Positions 23,901 through 33,668 of a stretch of 64,000 nucleotides of DNA are shown here, piece by piece. Under the pieces are notes generated by a model that saw only the letters and a program-made list of their open reading frames with translations, had not been told where the DNA came from and searched no databases. The translations under genes and the position numbers were made by a program. Within the stretch, counting starts at the first letter, position 1. Every line of letters begins with the position of its first letter. Origin of the DNA: Xenopus tropicalis (Eukaryota > Chordata > Amphibia > Anura > Pipidae); assembly GCF_000004195.4 (NCBI RefSeq), contig NC_030678.2, positions 138,385,047 to 138,449,046 of the forward strand, read 5' to 3'.

Positions 23901-24463
23901 ATACCTGCTATCCCACAGCCACAGTCCCTTCCCAGAGGCTATTATCCCACTGCTACTATAGGTACCATCTCTCCCTACTATACCCGCTATCCCACAGCCA
24001 CAGTCCCTTCCCAGAGGCTATTATCCCCACTGCTACTATAGGCACCATCTCCCCCTACTATACCTGCTATCCCACAGCCCCAGTCCCTTCCCAGAGGCTA
24101 TTATCCCCCCACTGCTACTATAGGCACCATCTCCCCCTACTATACCTGATATCTCACAGCCAGAAGAAATGTTAATACTGTAGAAAATTATTTTTAAAAA
24201 AATATTCTATAGGGTTTTAGCAAATTAGTGAGCTAAATGAATATAAATTTATGTGATATGCTCTAAAGCTGTTGTCTTTTGTCTCCTAACAGCATAAAGG
24301 TTATGGCATGGGTATAGTGGAAGATAAACTAGATCTGCCTTTAAACCCAATCACTGTGGAGAAGTTTGCATTCAGGATTATGGGAGTGACTCCCATCATT
24401 GCTCGTGTCTTCTACCAACGTGACCACACATTTACCCACAACAGCAAAGCAATTACCCCTTAG
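17794..24463 (+). CDS. IL23A: Interleukin-23 subunit alpha (p19), four coding exons
   Basis: This is a secreted four-helix cytokine subunit. In the known family it pairs with p40 (IL12B) to form IL-23, which signals through IL23R/IL12RB1. The coding exons are 17794-17967, 20807-20899, 22131-22301 and 24293-24463, all joined in phase 0 at GT-AG introns, giving 202 residues (human p19 has 189, also from four exons). Residues 1-20 form a hydrophobic signal peptide. An NGT glycosylation sequon lies at residue 25. Exon 2 carries CEHQCGPEG and exon 3 begins PCLQRIYRVL, matching the mammalian IQCGDGCDPQG and FCLQRIHQGL blocks. Cys75, Cys79 and Cys91 therefore line up with the human cysteines that bind p40 and form the internal disulfide. 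The C-terminal IIARVFYQRDHTF resembles the human helix D end. The start is the ATG at 17794; an in-frame TTG just before it is not a likely start. STAT2 converges from the right. The assignment rests on motif matching, without a database search. Confidence 0.9.
18961..19195. mobile_element. TTAA-type MITE in IL23A intron 1
   Basis: TTAAAGGAGCAGTATACCCA at the left and its diverged inverse (AGTATACTGACCCTTTAA) at the right mark a 235-base non-coding TIR element. Confidence 0.6.
19336..19930 (+). repeat. 79-bp satellite array A (IL23A intron 1)
   Basis: About seven copies of a 79-base unit containing GGGATAATAGCCTCTGGGAA, GGGACTGTGGCTGTGGGATA and GTAGGGAGAGATGGTGCC. The same unit forms arrays B and C. 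Confidence 0.92.
20101..20757. mobile_element. MITE in IL23A intron 1, interrupted by the hAT-like element
   Basis: The arms 20110-20230 and 20640-20757 are inverted copies (gtgtcaaaatgttagacacc; aggagaaaaccacaccagcctgggg in part). The ends are AT-rich and begin TTAAAG. The family is related to the element at 29511-29883, which shares the gggtg..aaaat..taggcaccc and ggagaaaac blocks. Confidence 0.6.
20285..20618. mobile_element. hAT-like MITE with 8-bp target duplication, nested in IL23A intron 1
   Basis: Terminal repeats CAGGGCCGGATTT and AAATCCGGGCCTG are flanked by AGAGGAGA on both sides (20277-20284 and 20619-20626). The element is GC- and CpG-rich, unlike its surroundings. It contains a 25-bp tandem with TGCGCATGCGCA at 20365 and 20390 and a one-base variant at 20415. 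That 12-mer is the NRF1 binding consensus. Confidence 0.8.
20807..20899 (+). CDS. IL23A: IL23A coding exon 2 (conserved cysteine pair)
   Basis: The exon encodes 31 residues between a ttgcag acceptor and an ACAG|gtactg donor, both in phase 0. It holds CEHQCGPEGISSDEQ. The two cysteines (residues 75 and 79) correspond to human Cys73 and Cys77, the first of which is known to form the inter-chain disulfide with p40. The exon begins about 50 bases after the edge of a MITE that itself carries a nested hAT-like element. Confidence 0.88.
21821..22005. mobile_element. Fold-back element in IL23A intron 2
   Basis: Arms AGGGCTTTTACTCACAAGCG, TTTGCTTCTGCGCTTCCCTG and their inverse form a hairpin of almost the full 185 bases. 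No coding content. The exon 3 acceptor is about 125 bases away. Confidence 0.65.
22131..22301 (+). CDS. IL23A: IL23A coding exon 3
   Basis: The exon encodes 57 residues in phase 0, from the acceptor tattccag to the donor AAG|gtaagg. It begins PCLQRIYRVLHYYEDG, the best conserved p19 block (human FCLQRIHQGLIFYE). Cys91 is the expected partner of Cys79. It ends with a helix containing NILWCLK. The central part is basic and has little similarity to mammals, as is usual for this fast-evolving cytokine. Confidence 0.88.
22353..22709. mobile_element. TTAA-type MITE in IL23A intron 3
   Basis: GGGGTAGTTCACCTTTAAAT and TTAAAGGTGAGCTACTCCTT form imperfect terminal inverted repeats around about 310 bases of AT-rich sequence. 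Confidence 0.6.
23571..24165 (-). repeat. 79-bp satellite array B, inverted (IL23A intron 3)
   Basis: About seven copies of the array A unit in reverse complement (CCCACAGCCACAGTCCCTTC, CCAGAGGCTATTATCCC). It lies between IL23A exons 3 and 4, so arrays A and B could pair in the pre-mRNA. Confidence 0.92.
24293..24463 (+). CDS. IL23A: IL23A coding exon 4 with stop
   Basis: The exon encodes 56 residues plus a TAG stop, from a cctaacag acceptor in phase 0. The segment KFAFRIMGVTPIIARVF corresponds to helix D of p19 (human VAVAARVFAHG). The AU-rich 3' untranslated region follows directly. The end of a 79-bp satellite array lies about 130 bases upstream in the intron. Confidence 0.87.
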   Translation, partial: HKGYGMGIVEDKLDLPLNPITVEKFAFRIMGVTPIIARVFYQRDHTFTHNSKAITP

Positions 24464-25200
24464 CAATCATATTAGCTGAGCTTGCTATTTGCTCACTTTT
24501 AAGGAGCACAAACTATTAAATATTGTGTATTTGATAATATTATTTATTCCTCCAGTGCAGGATAAGATTTCTTAAATATATTTACACACTTGCAGTGCAT
24601 GTATATTTATATGTCTGAATGTGTGTAAGTAAAAATGTATATCTGTATCTGTACAGATTCTGTGATCAATACTGTTGAGCAGTTTGCTATATGAATATAC
24701 TGTATACTAAATACTATGTATGTGTCTTGTAAAAAAATACCTACCTACCTAATCTTGAGTTTATTTCTTAGTTGGCCTACCTGGGCCTTGAGGGGTATCT
24801 AGAGGCCCTATTTTAGCTTGAAATAAGGAGCCCACTCAGTTATTGAGCATCGAACTGTGAGGCCCCTTGTGGTGTAGTTAAAGTACCAGGGCTGACGTTA
24901 TTTGGAGTCCATGTTTTTATGGACTAATTTTGTGGTGTTTTAACCTCACCGAAACATAGGAATTTATTGAAATTTGTTTATATTTAATATATATTTATTT
25001 ATTCCTAACATGTATTTATTTAATATTTGTAAAATGTCAGTGCTATGTATTACTGAAATGTTTAGTGTTGCTTCATTGAGAAGCTAAGAGGAGACAAATA
25101 ATAAGATGGTTGTGCTTTGTCATACGTGTACAACTCTATTGCATTTTCCATGTGACAAGATTTGTTCTGAATATCAACAATAAATATCTGAACATCAATA
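24464..25200 (+). promoter_or_regulatory. IL23A: IL23A 3' untranslated region with AU-rich elements and poly(A) signal
   Basis: The region after the stop is AT-rich and non-coding. AUUUA pentamers occur near 24542 and, as overlapping runs, at 24993-25003 and 25014-25023. This is the pattern of class II AU-rich elements that destabilise cytokine mRNAs. A canonical AATAAA lies at 25179-25184 and a weaker ATTAAA near 24515. Where the transcript really ends cannot be told from sequence alone. Confidence 0.5.
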
Positions 25201-25293
25201 AACAGCTGTACTGAAAGATCTGCCAGTTTTTTGAACGATTAATGATTTTTTGCGTGTGGCCCGATATCATGAACATGGTGTCCAGGACAATAT

Positions 25294-25507
25294 AAAAAAA
25301 GCACAAAATACCGCACAACAGGATTTGTTTTAGCGGGATAAACCCTGCTGATTTAATAATAGCAAGCCATGTAACGTTTCGGGGGCACGCCCCTTCATCT
25401 GACGAAGGGGCGTGCCCCCGAAACGTTACATGGCTTGCTATTATTAAATCAGCAGGGTTTATCCCGCTAAAACAAATCCTATTATGCTGGTATTTTGTGC
25501 TTTTTTG
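25294..25507. repeat. 213-bp near-perfect palindrome with hammerhead-like centre
   Basis: Arms of about 100 bases are inverted copies, centred near 25400, with a mismatch patch around 25313-25319. The centre reads CTGACGAAGGGGCGTGCCCC then CGAAACGTT. CTGANGA and GAAAC in this order recall a hammerhead core, but stem I does not pair and the first stem II pair is A-C. It may be a head-to-head copy of the tail of a retroelement; text after it (gagtgccgacg) resembles that at 38192 and 61285. Confidence 0.7.
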
Positions 25508-25767
25508 GATCATGGAGGAGAGTGCCGACGTCTCTTTAATACTGTGCACCAGGTGAACAGAGTGGAAAGGCCAGGGTGTGCTGGTGAGTGTGGACAGGAC
25601 AATATAAACTCAAGATTGGGTTGTTTTTTAATGGGGCCAAATAGAAGTCACTAGTGTAAAGGGGTAATAGGGATAGGGAGTCTGCTCTGTATGGTAGTGC
25701 CTTTCTCTAGCCCTTTCTGCTGGTTAATATTCACCACCCGTTGCAAACAAATGAGCAGGCATGAGGG

Positions 25768-26320
25768 CAAGCTAGCAGGTATAGTAGGGAGAGATGGTGC
25801 CTATAGTAGCAGTGGGGATAATAACCTCTGGGAAGGGACTGTGGCTGTGGGATAGCAGGTATAGTAGGGAGAGATGGTGCCTATAGTAGCAGTGGGATAA
25901 TAGCCTCTGGGAAGGGACTGTGGCTGTGGGATAGCAGGTATAGTAGGGAGAGATGGTGCCTATAGTAGCAGTGGGATAATAGCCTCTGGGAAGGGACTGT
26001 GGCTGTGGGATAGCAGGTATAGTAGGGAGAGATGGTGCCTATAGTAGCAGTAGGGATAATAGCCTCTGGGAAGGGACTGTGGCTGTGGGATAACAGGTAT
26101 AGTAGGGAGAGATGGTGCCTATAGTAGCAGTAGGGATAATAGCCTCTGGGAAGGGACTGTGGCTGTGGGATAACAGGTATAGTAGGGAGAGATGGTGCCT
26201 ATAGTAGCAGTGGGATAATAGCCTCTGGGAAGGGACTGTGTCTATAGTAGCAGTGAGATAATAGCTACTGGGATGGGACTAGGGGCGTGGAATACCATGT
26301 ATAGTAGAGTGATGCCTGTA
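25768..26320 (+). repeat. 79-bp satellite array C (downstream of IL23A)
   Basis: About six clean copies plus a diverged end of the array A unit, in the same orientation as A. It lies about 600 bases beyond the candidate IL23A poly(A) signal. Confidence 0.92.
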
Positions 26321-29300
26321 GCAGGAGAAGACTCTGGGAAGGTAATGTAAAATACACGGGCACAGTTTTTGACATTTTTCCCACCAGCTGGTGAATACAA
26401 CCACTAATACTAGTAGTTGACCCTTTTGGTGTTTTTATTCTTCTGGGCAGGGACAGAAGATTCTCTGTTGCCAGGGACTCTTGTCTGGGCCCACGTTGCC
26501 AGTAGGATTTGTATGCCAATGCCACATAGTCTTTTGTTTAAACCCTGGATTATTATATTTGGATCCAAAGGTTGAAGTTTTCAGGCCGTGGATTTTCCAG
26601 TTATTAATTGTGAATTTGTTATATATTTTTATACCTTGTAATAAGCTAAATTATTTCTGCTTTGGTTTGTAATTGATAAAGTTTGGGGTATTCTTATTGT
26701 AGTCAATGACTCTGCATTAGGTTTTACATGGTTGGTTCTGTGCATAGGCCTATGAGGTGTGTTTTAGTGTCTCAGTTCTTTGCTAGATGGCTCATCCCTT
26801 TTTTCTTGAGATATTTATCATCATACAGGTAATGAGAGGTTATGCAGGAATGTTGTGCCAAATGAGTTTATGGGATGGAAACTGATTCTGGCAGCCAATA
26901 AATTTATACTATGGTGAGCTATATCCCTCCTTGCAAGGAGAGTTCGACAGTATTAGTCTGGAGATAGGGAGTTGTTGCTGTGCAGTGTTTGCTAGTTCTA
27001 ATGACTGTCCTGCAATATCATCTTAGTGATTAATGATGTTGTTTGTGCTGGTTTGTTAAAAAAAAATATTGCTTATGAGTAACATATTATGCTTGCTCAA
27101 TGGTTGCACAGTGGGTTTTAGTGACCCATTTTCCTGACAAAATTAGTGTTGAGGTACTTTAATTAAATATATGTCAGACTGTGCTGGCTTGTTGGAGGCA
27201 GTGGATGGCTGGCTGCTAGGGATGGCTTCCAGGTTGTTATTTTGATTTAGTAGGCTTGAGTAGGGTTTTGAGCTAGGGTTGTTACCTACTCTTTAAGGTG
27301 GACTTTTGTTCTACTGTAGTTATTGTACAGTGGATTATATTTCCTACTAGAGTTTTGTTATATCTCTTCCCTTAGCTGAAGCTATGATAATTATTAGCAC
27401 ATTATTAATAAAGCATCAACATATTCTGCAACCCTGTACAATAAATGAGTGTATATATAAAACATACACTCAGCAATACAAATGCTGATTGATACAAGTA
27501 AACAGACACCTACCAAAAAATGCTGCTCCTTTATTTTTTTCTCACCTAGGTTCTTCCTTAGACTGAATAAAATATCTCTCTAATTGTGAAAGGCAGCAGT
27601 AGGAACCAGTCTCTCATTCATAATTCAGGGATGTCTCCAAAGTCTCTGTGGGTCTCGTTGGTCTTATTGGCTGAAGTTAGTTATATATATAGTCATTAAA
27701 GATTAAGATAAAGGATGAGCTGATCAAACTCCTCTAATTTAGCCTCAAAGATTGTACCATTGTGATATATAATGAAGGTGAGTATAACACCCTCTCATGA
27801 TTCTCCTCATCTCTGACCCTAATCTGTCGACCTGTGCTGATGCCACCCTTTGTGATATTTTTGTAATGATTGCAGTGACACGTATGTTGGGCATTCATGT
27901 AATGATCTGCTTGTCTGGAGTCGCCCCAACAATCCAATCATACTGTAAGATTTTCAAATTTGTCCATATCTGGCTGATTTATGGTGAGATATTGGGCAGG
28001 CAGTACTGAGTACTGTGTAAATGAACCAATAAGCTGTTGAACTGGTCCTCGCCCAACAAGTTTTTCAAACCTGTCTGATAGCTATCTGGGCAATTTTTAG
28101 CAAGGTACTGATCAATCAGGCAGCCCCCAGCGCCTCATCCATGGGCCAAAAAGCTGTTGGGTTGGTCTGGAGGGGCGAGGTTGGCACCTCTTATTGGGCA
28201 GCATTTCTCTTTTCTACAGTAGCTGTTTTGCCCACTGTGGAGTGAGCTGTACCTGCTCAGGGACAAACAATAGTAAAACAATTATTTTAATGTAGAAAAG
28301 TGTGGGGATTTTTATTCTTACATAATTTTTACTTTATGGAACTGATGTACTCATTACATTCCACACATAAAAGAAAATATTCCTTATCTTGTGACTTGCA
28401 TTACATATAATCATTATACAACTCTGTACACACATAAACTATTTACTGTATTTAACTGTGGGCTTTCTCTTTCTGGAAGCGTTAGGGGCAGCAGAAGGGT
28501 GTGTGAATGGTTACAGCATTGCAGAACACAGGGATGACCTGGTATGAACAATATGTAGCAGATGTCACTGTATTTTTCCCATGTTATTTTATTGGACAAA
28601 TACACAGTGACCGGGTCAGATTTACACTCCATGCACCCCAAAACCAAGGTAGCCACTTGCACAACCAACCCCCCCCCCCCCCCGCCATGCAGGTTGCATT
28701 CCACCATCTCCAATGCTAGCATCTCAGTCCCCACCAACTTGCACATTACCTTTCTTGCTTACACTAAGTTCCTCCTGCTTCTACCCAATAGAGCTGCATT
28801 GGAGGCTGGGAGGGAAGAAGATTTTTACAGCACTTTAAATCTCCTGCCCAGTCCCCAGTGCAGTAGGCAGGAAGCTTGTAAGCAGCAGGCTGAACTTAAA
28901 TATTCACCTGCCTACAAATCCGAGGCTGAACAGGGAGAATAAGAGGAACCGAGGGCACGGACATTCCTTAAGGGTAATGGCACATCGGTAACATTTTGTC
29001 TTCCCAGCATATGAGGTCATGTTGCTTCATACTTTTGCATCATTTGGCAAAAATGCAGCTTAGAGTCTAGGAAAGTCCTCTCCATAATATATGCACGTGT
29101 GACTGAAGGTGTGACACGCAACAGATGAACTGCAGCCAAATAATTCTCTCTAAGGTAAACATTGTTCTTGCTTGGCCTACATTACTGAGAGGAAAAGTAC
29201 AAAGCATGCTCCTTACTCACAAACCTGCACTTTTTTTTCCAGAGTATTAAAGGGGAACTAAGGCTCAACAAAGAATTAGGTTAGACTTGCTACACCCAGG

Positions 29301-29510
29301 GCAGGACCGGGGTGAAGGTGCCATCAAAGGGCCCCAACAACAGACCCCCTTTCAACCCAAAAATGTTTTTGGTAACTGCCTTAAACTCTTATGAGAGTTG
29401 TCTAGTAAACTTGTTTGTTAGCAAGTCCTTAATAAAGAACATTTATTTTATTTGTTTTTAAATTATTTCAGTGACATATTGCAAAACACATTACTGTTAT
29501 TTACAGATGA
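26321..29510. other. Intergenic between IL23A and STAT2, nothing coding recognised
   Basis: AT-rich sequence with a poly-C run at 28669-28683. Open frames are short and unlike known proteins. Confidence 0.45.
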
Positions 29511-29883
29511 TTTAAAGGACAAGGAAAGGCAAAGTCACTTGGGGGTGCCAAAATATTAGGCACCCCCAAGTGACTTTAATCGCTTATCTTGTACCCCGGG
29601 TTGGTGCCCCTGTTAGGAGAAAACAGCACCAGCCCGGGGTACCTGTAGCGATGCGCTTCCTCCTTCCTGCTTGGTTTAGCTGTGACTGCGAGTCCGGCGC
29701 ATGCGCAGAAGAGTGAAAAGCCGACTTCTCTGTTAAAGTTCCACTATTCACTCTACTGCGCATGCGCGCGGCGATAAAGGAAGAAGGAAGCGCTACAGGT
29801 ACCTCGGCAGGCAATTAAAGTCACTTGGGGGTGCCTAACATTTTGGCACCCCCAAGTGACTTTACCTTTCCATGCCCTTTAAA
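29511..29883. mobile_element. 373-bp TIR element with GCGCATGCGC arms
   Basis: The ends TTTAAAGGACA and TGCCCTTTAAA, and the arms around AAGTCACTTGGGGGTGCC, are inverted. Each inner arm carries a GCGCATGCGC palindrome (29697-29707 and 29757-29768). It is a fold-back MITE without coding capacity. Confidence 0.65.
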
Positions 29884-30255
29884 GAAAGAAAAGAAAAAAT
29901 TTACAACAAGGTAAAACAGAAGAAGAAAACAGAAGCAGTTGCTGTCATAAAAGCATTTGTATCCTTAGGCTGATGTTCCATGCAGCGGTTACTCGCACGC
30001 GATTGATCTTCACTACCGTAGGCAACTAATCACTTCTAAATGCCTCCCCACCGGTAACAATAGGAGTCGCCAGTAGAAAGGCCTAGGCATTGCTTTGATT
30101 TTCCAAAGTAGCGCAAAGTTGCCTGCAGGAGGAAACTGCACGACTTCAGAATACCAAAGCAATGTGAAGGCCTTTCCACTGGCAACTCCTATTGTTGCCG
30201 GTGGAAAGGAATTTCAGGGAAGTCTGACTAAACTGCTCTGTGGGACATCAGCCTT

Positions 30256-30523
30256 AGGGCTTTGGCACACGGGAGATTAGTCGCCCGCAACAAATCTCCC
30301 TGTTCGCGGGAGACTAATCTCTCCGAAATGCCATCCCACCGGCAAAAATGTAAATTTCCTCTCAAGGCAACTTCCGCAAGTTCAGTGAAATCGTCTGTGC
30401 AGCGTATGCCATCCCACGGGCGATTTACATTTTCGCCGGTGGGATGACATTTCGGAGAGATTAGTCACCCGTGAACAGGGAGATTTGTAGCGGGCGACTA
30501 ATCTCTCCGTGTGCCAGAGCCCT
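30256..30523. mobile_element. 'ggctttggcacacgg' fold-back MITE
   Basis: Same family as 39925-40142 and 42201-42464: AGGGCTTTGGCACACGGGAG at the left and its inverse at the right. It directly abuts another TIR element at about 29969-30255 with ends TAGGCTGATGTTCCA and GGGACATCAGCCTTA. Confidence 0.7.
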
Positions 30524-31260
30524 TAATGTCTCAATGAAATCTCCCACACAGGGAAAGATAATACCAATGGCTATTTAGTCTGCAAATCAATCCATACAGT
30601 CCCTCCTGACATTACAGATTAATCAACACAGTTAGCCCATACTTCATCATATTATGTAGACCTGATAAGAATTCCAGTCTTTTAACCTCCTTGATTTGAT
30701 TATATAATCTGATCAGAGTTGAGGGAGCATTTTGTTTCCATATAAGACTAATAAACTGTCTAGTTGCAGCTAGTGTTGCTATCTTTTTAGGGCCTTTGGC
30801 ACTTGAGTCAAGTTTCACATTTTTTCAAAACAACCGGAGTCCTGCTGTTTTCTTCATTTTTGAACTTATTTGCCCGGGCAGAGGAAACACCCATTGACTT
30901 TAATGTGTTTTTTTTTTTCAAAATGTTTGCTGTTTTGCAAATTTTCAGTAAAGCAAAATGGGACAGATTCGGTCATCACTAGTTACAAACATGGAATAGT
31001 TTTAGTTTCCCTGTTTTTGTGAAAACATTTTGTAAAACGTGATTAAAATGTGGGTGCAGGCAGTTACTTTGCCTTTGCACAATGTGGCACATATGTCATT
31101 GGCAGGAAAAAAATGTTGCTTTGCATATCTGATATATAATTTAGGGAAGGAATTACCTGTAAGACAAATAGAGAAACAGATACATGTTTGGTGTAACGAG
31201 TAGGATGTGAGGACTAGAGCAGTGACCCCAACCAGTGGCTCAGGAGTAACATGTTGCTCT

Positions 31261-31800
31261 GCACTCACCCATTATCAATATATATAGGACATTAAGACAT
31301 TTGGTGCATTAAGCTACTAAGAAATGCCCTTCCCTTTAAGCAAAACAGGGATTGTTTGTTCATATATTGCAATATACTTCAAGCTGGCCAACTGCGTCAA
31401 AGTCAACCCTTCTGACCAGTTTTTGCTATAGCTTATACAGGAGCAGTGGCCAGCTCCTTGTTGTAGCTCCCACCCTTCCCAGCTGCAGTCAGGTGATCCC
31501 AGTGGAGCCAATAAAAGGGCAACCATTTGGGGGTTTTAACCTTGAAAGCAAGAAAGTTGCAGGTAAAACTTAGTCCCTTGGCTAAATGTATATTGAAGCA
31601 GTAGAATTCTTAATGAATCGCATAAGTCAGTGTAGGAACTGGTCAGAAGGGATGACTTTGACGCAGTTGGCCAGCTTGAAGTATATTGCAATATATGGAA
31701 AAACATTCCCTGTTTTGCTTAAAGGGAAGGGCATTTCTAAGTAGCTTAATGCACCGAATGTCTTAATGTCCTATATATATTGGTAATGGGTGAGTGCAGA
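31261..31800. mobile_element. Fold-back element with about 160-bp inverted arms
   Basis: TGCACTCACCCATTATCAAT at the left pairs with ATTGGTAATGGGTGAGTGCA at the right. Similarity continues through GGCCAACTGCGTCAAAGTCA to the middle. It is inserted into, or beside, copies of the 'aacatgttgctc' repeat (31220-31260 and 31886-32172). Confidence 0.65.
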
Positions 31801-31885
31801 GGATCTCTTGTTGTTGTTTCTATGTATTTTGTGGTCACAACCTCATGGTTTAAAATTTAGTGGTTGAGCACAACTTTCCCTTTTT

Positions 31886-32172
31886 TTGCTGTAACATGTT
31901 GCTCACCAACCCCTTGGATGTTGCTCCCACTGGCTCAAAGCAGGTGTTTATTTTTGAATTTCTGGCTTTTAGCCAAGTTTTGGTTGCATAAAACCAGGTG
32001 TACTGCCAAACAGAGCCTCATGTAGGCTGCCAGGCCACATAGGGGCTACCAAATAGCCAATCACAGCCCATATTTGTAACCCCAGAAACATTTTTCATGC
32101 TTGCTCTCCAACTCTTTTTACATTTGAATGTGGCTCACAGGTAAAAAAAGGTTGGGGATCCCTGGACTAGAG
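31886..32172 (-). repeat. Interspersed repeat, inverse copy of 1952-2266
   Basis: It reads AACATGTTGCTCACCAACCC, GGTGTACTGCCAAACAGAGC, GTGGCTCACAGGTAAAAAAA and GGTTGGGGATCCCTGG, the reverse complement of the text at 1952-2266 at moderate identity. Family not named. Confidence 0.6.
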
Positions 32173-32930
32173 TGTGGCAACACACTAGGAATCTGCTGCC
32201 TGAATAATGCATGTACGGCATTCCAAAGAATTTCCTAATCCTATGTCCCCGGCCTGCAGCCACTCATTATGCTGACATTTCTCAGAGACGACTCCCAAAA
32301 TGGTTGTTTCTATTAGTCGGGAGATTACATTTTATCATACATATGAGGCATCTGTGCTAACCTGATTTAGTTAAACCCTGTTACCCTGTGATGAAAGAAG
32401 GTAATGTGGGGTCTATTTTAAGTCCAAATTCATTAGCACAATAAATGGAACATTCTACATTCAACAAAGCATATGTGTGGTCAACATTATACAATCCTAA
32501 AACTCATACTCATTACATTTGCTGCGCAGGTAACCATAGCTGTGACTGGACACCCCTACTCAATGAGCCAAGGAGCCCTTACTCAAACTAACCCAGATAG
32601 CCTAAGTAACTTCTGTTCAAAAATACACCACTACATACACAGCTAATCAACCCTAGATGCAGCAGAACACACCTACCCAGGCACCCCATCTACCCTAGCT
32701 GTAGTAGGAAGACTTTGGAGACCCCTCTCTAGGTCAGAACTAGGGGAAGCAGAAGAGGCACGTGCCAAGAGTGCAGTGATGGGGGAAGGGAGGGTTGGGA
32801 CATTAGGTAAGTACTTCTTATGCCCTTAACTCTGGCCCTGTTCTTAGTTGCTGGGCAGCAGTAATAAAAGGCTGCAGCATATCAACCACAATTCAGAAGA
32901 CTGAGGGAATCCTGGAAAAGAACTGCTCAA

Positions 32931-33668
32931 CCTGGCCATACATGCACCAATTGTTTCATACGATATTCGGTGCGTCTATGGCGGATCGATGAGATGACTG
33001 ATATCGCAGGATCAGGCGGGTCAAAAGATTTTGATCTGGCGTCCGAGCAAAATCTGTGTTTAGAGCTGAATCATCAGGTGGAGGTAGAATCCTATTGTTT
33101 CTACCTTCATATCTGACGATTCAGCCCTGAACGTCAATAGAGGGAGGGAACAATCTTTCCTGCAACCAATGGTCGCATGAAAGATTGTTACTGGTGTGTG
33201 TATGGCCAACTTAAGGCTTACCTGATGCTTCAGTTTGAAAGTTAAATATATTTTTTTACAAATGGATTTGCTCTTTAAAAAATGAGTTTCAGTAAAGGAT
33301 TATGTGTAAGGAGCACTATTAACTGCTGCATTTTGCTGTTACAATATCCCTGTTACAATGGCTTATATTGCTTGTACCAATGACAGGCTAGGCTAAAGGT
33401 GGCCATACAACATAAGATACACCATAAGGAGGGCAATAGCAAAGTAATCGAATTACAGTGAGGGTAACAAGACCCATCAGAGTGTGGACTGTATCAATGA
33501 GCCAATGCAATCCCCGATCCAACGGGAAAATCAAACCTGCCCAATTTTAGGCCAGATATCGGTCGGGTAGGCCTGTCAGGGGTCCCCATACATGGGCAGA
33601 TAAGCTGCCAAATCTGTCTGAAGAACCTGAATCGGCAGCTGAAATTTGCCCGTGTATAGCGCCTTTAA
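32931..33668. mobile_element. Two 'tggccatac' MITEs
   Basis: One at 32931-33214 (CTGGCCATACATGC and GTGTGTATGGCCA ends), the other at about 33391-33668 (GGTGGCCATACAAC and GTATAGCGCC ends). Relatives lie in STAT2 introns at 61890-62142 (truncated) and 62905-63280. All are non-coding. Confidence 0.55.

Noticed and set aside
25136..25549. 137-codon - strand frame
   Set aside because: It is created by the 213-bp palindrome and reads the same text forwards and backwards.
19336..26320. Regular 79-bp arrays as CRISPR
   Set aside because: There are no variable spacers; the whole unit is repeated, and this is a vertebrate genome.
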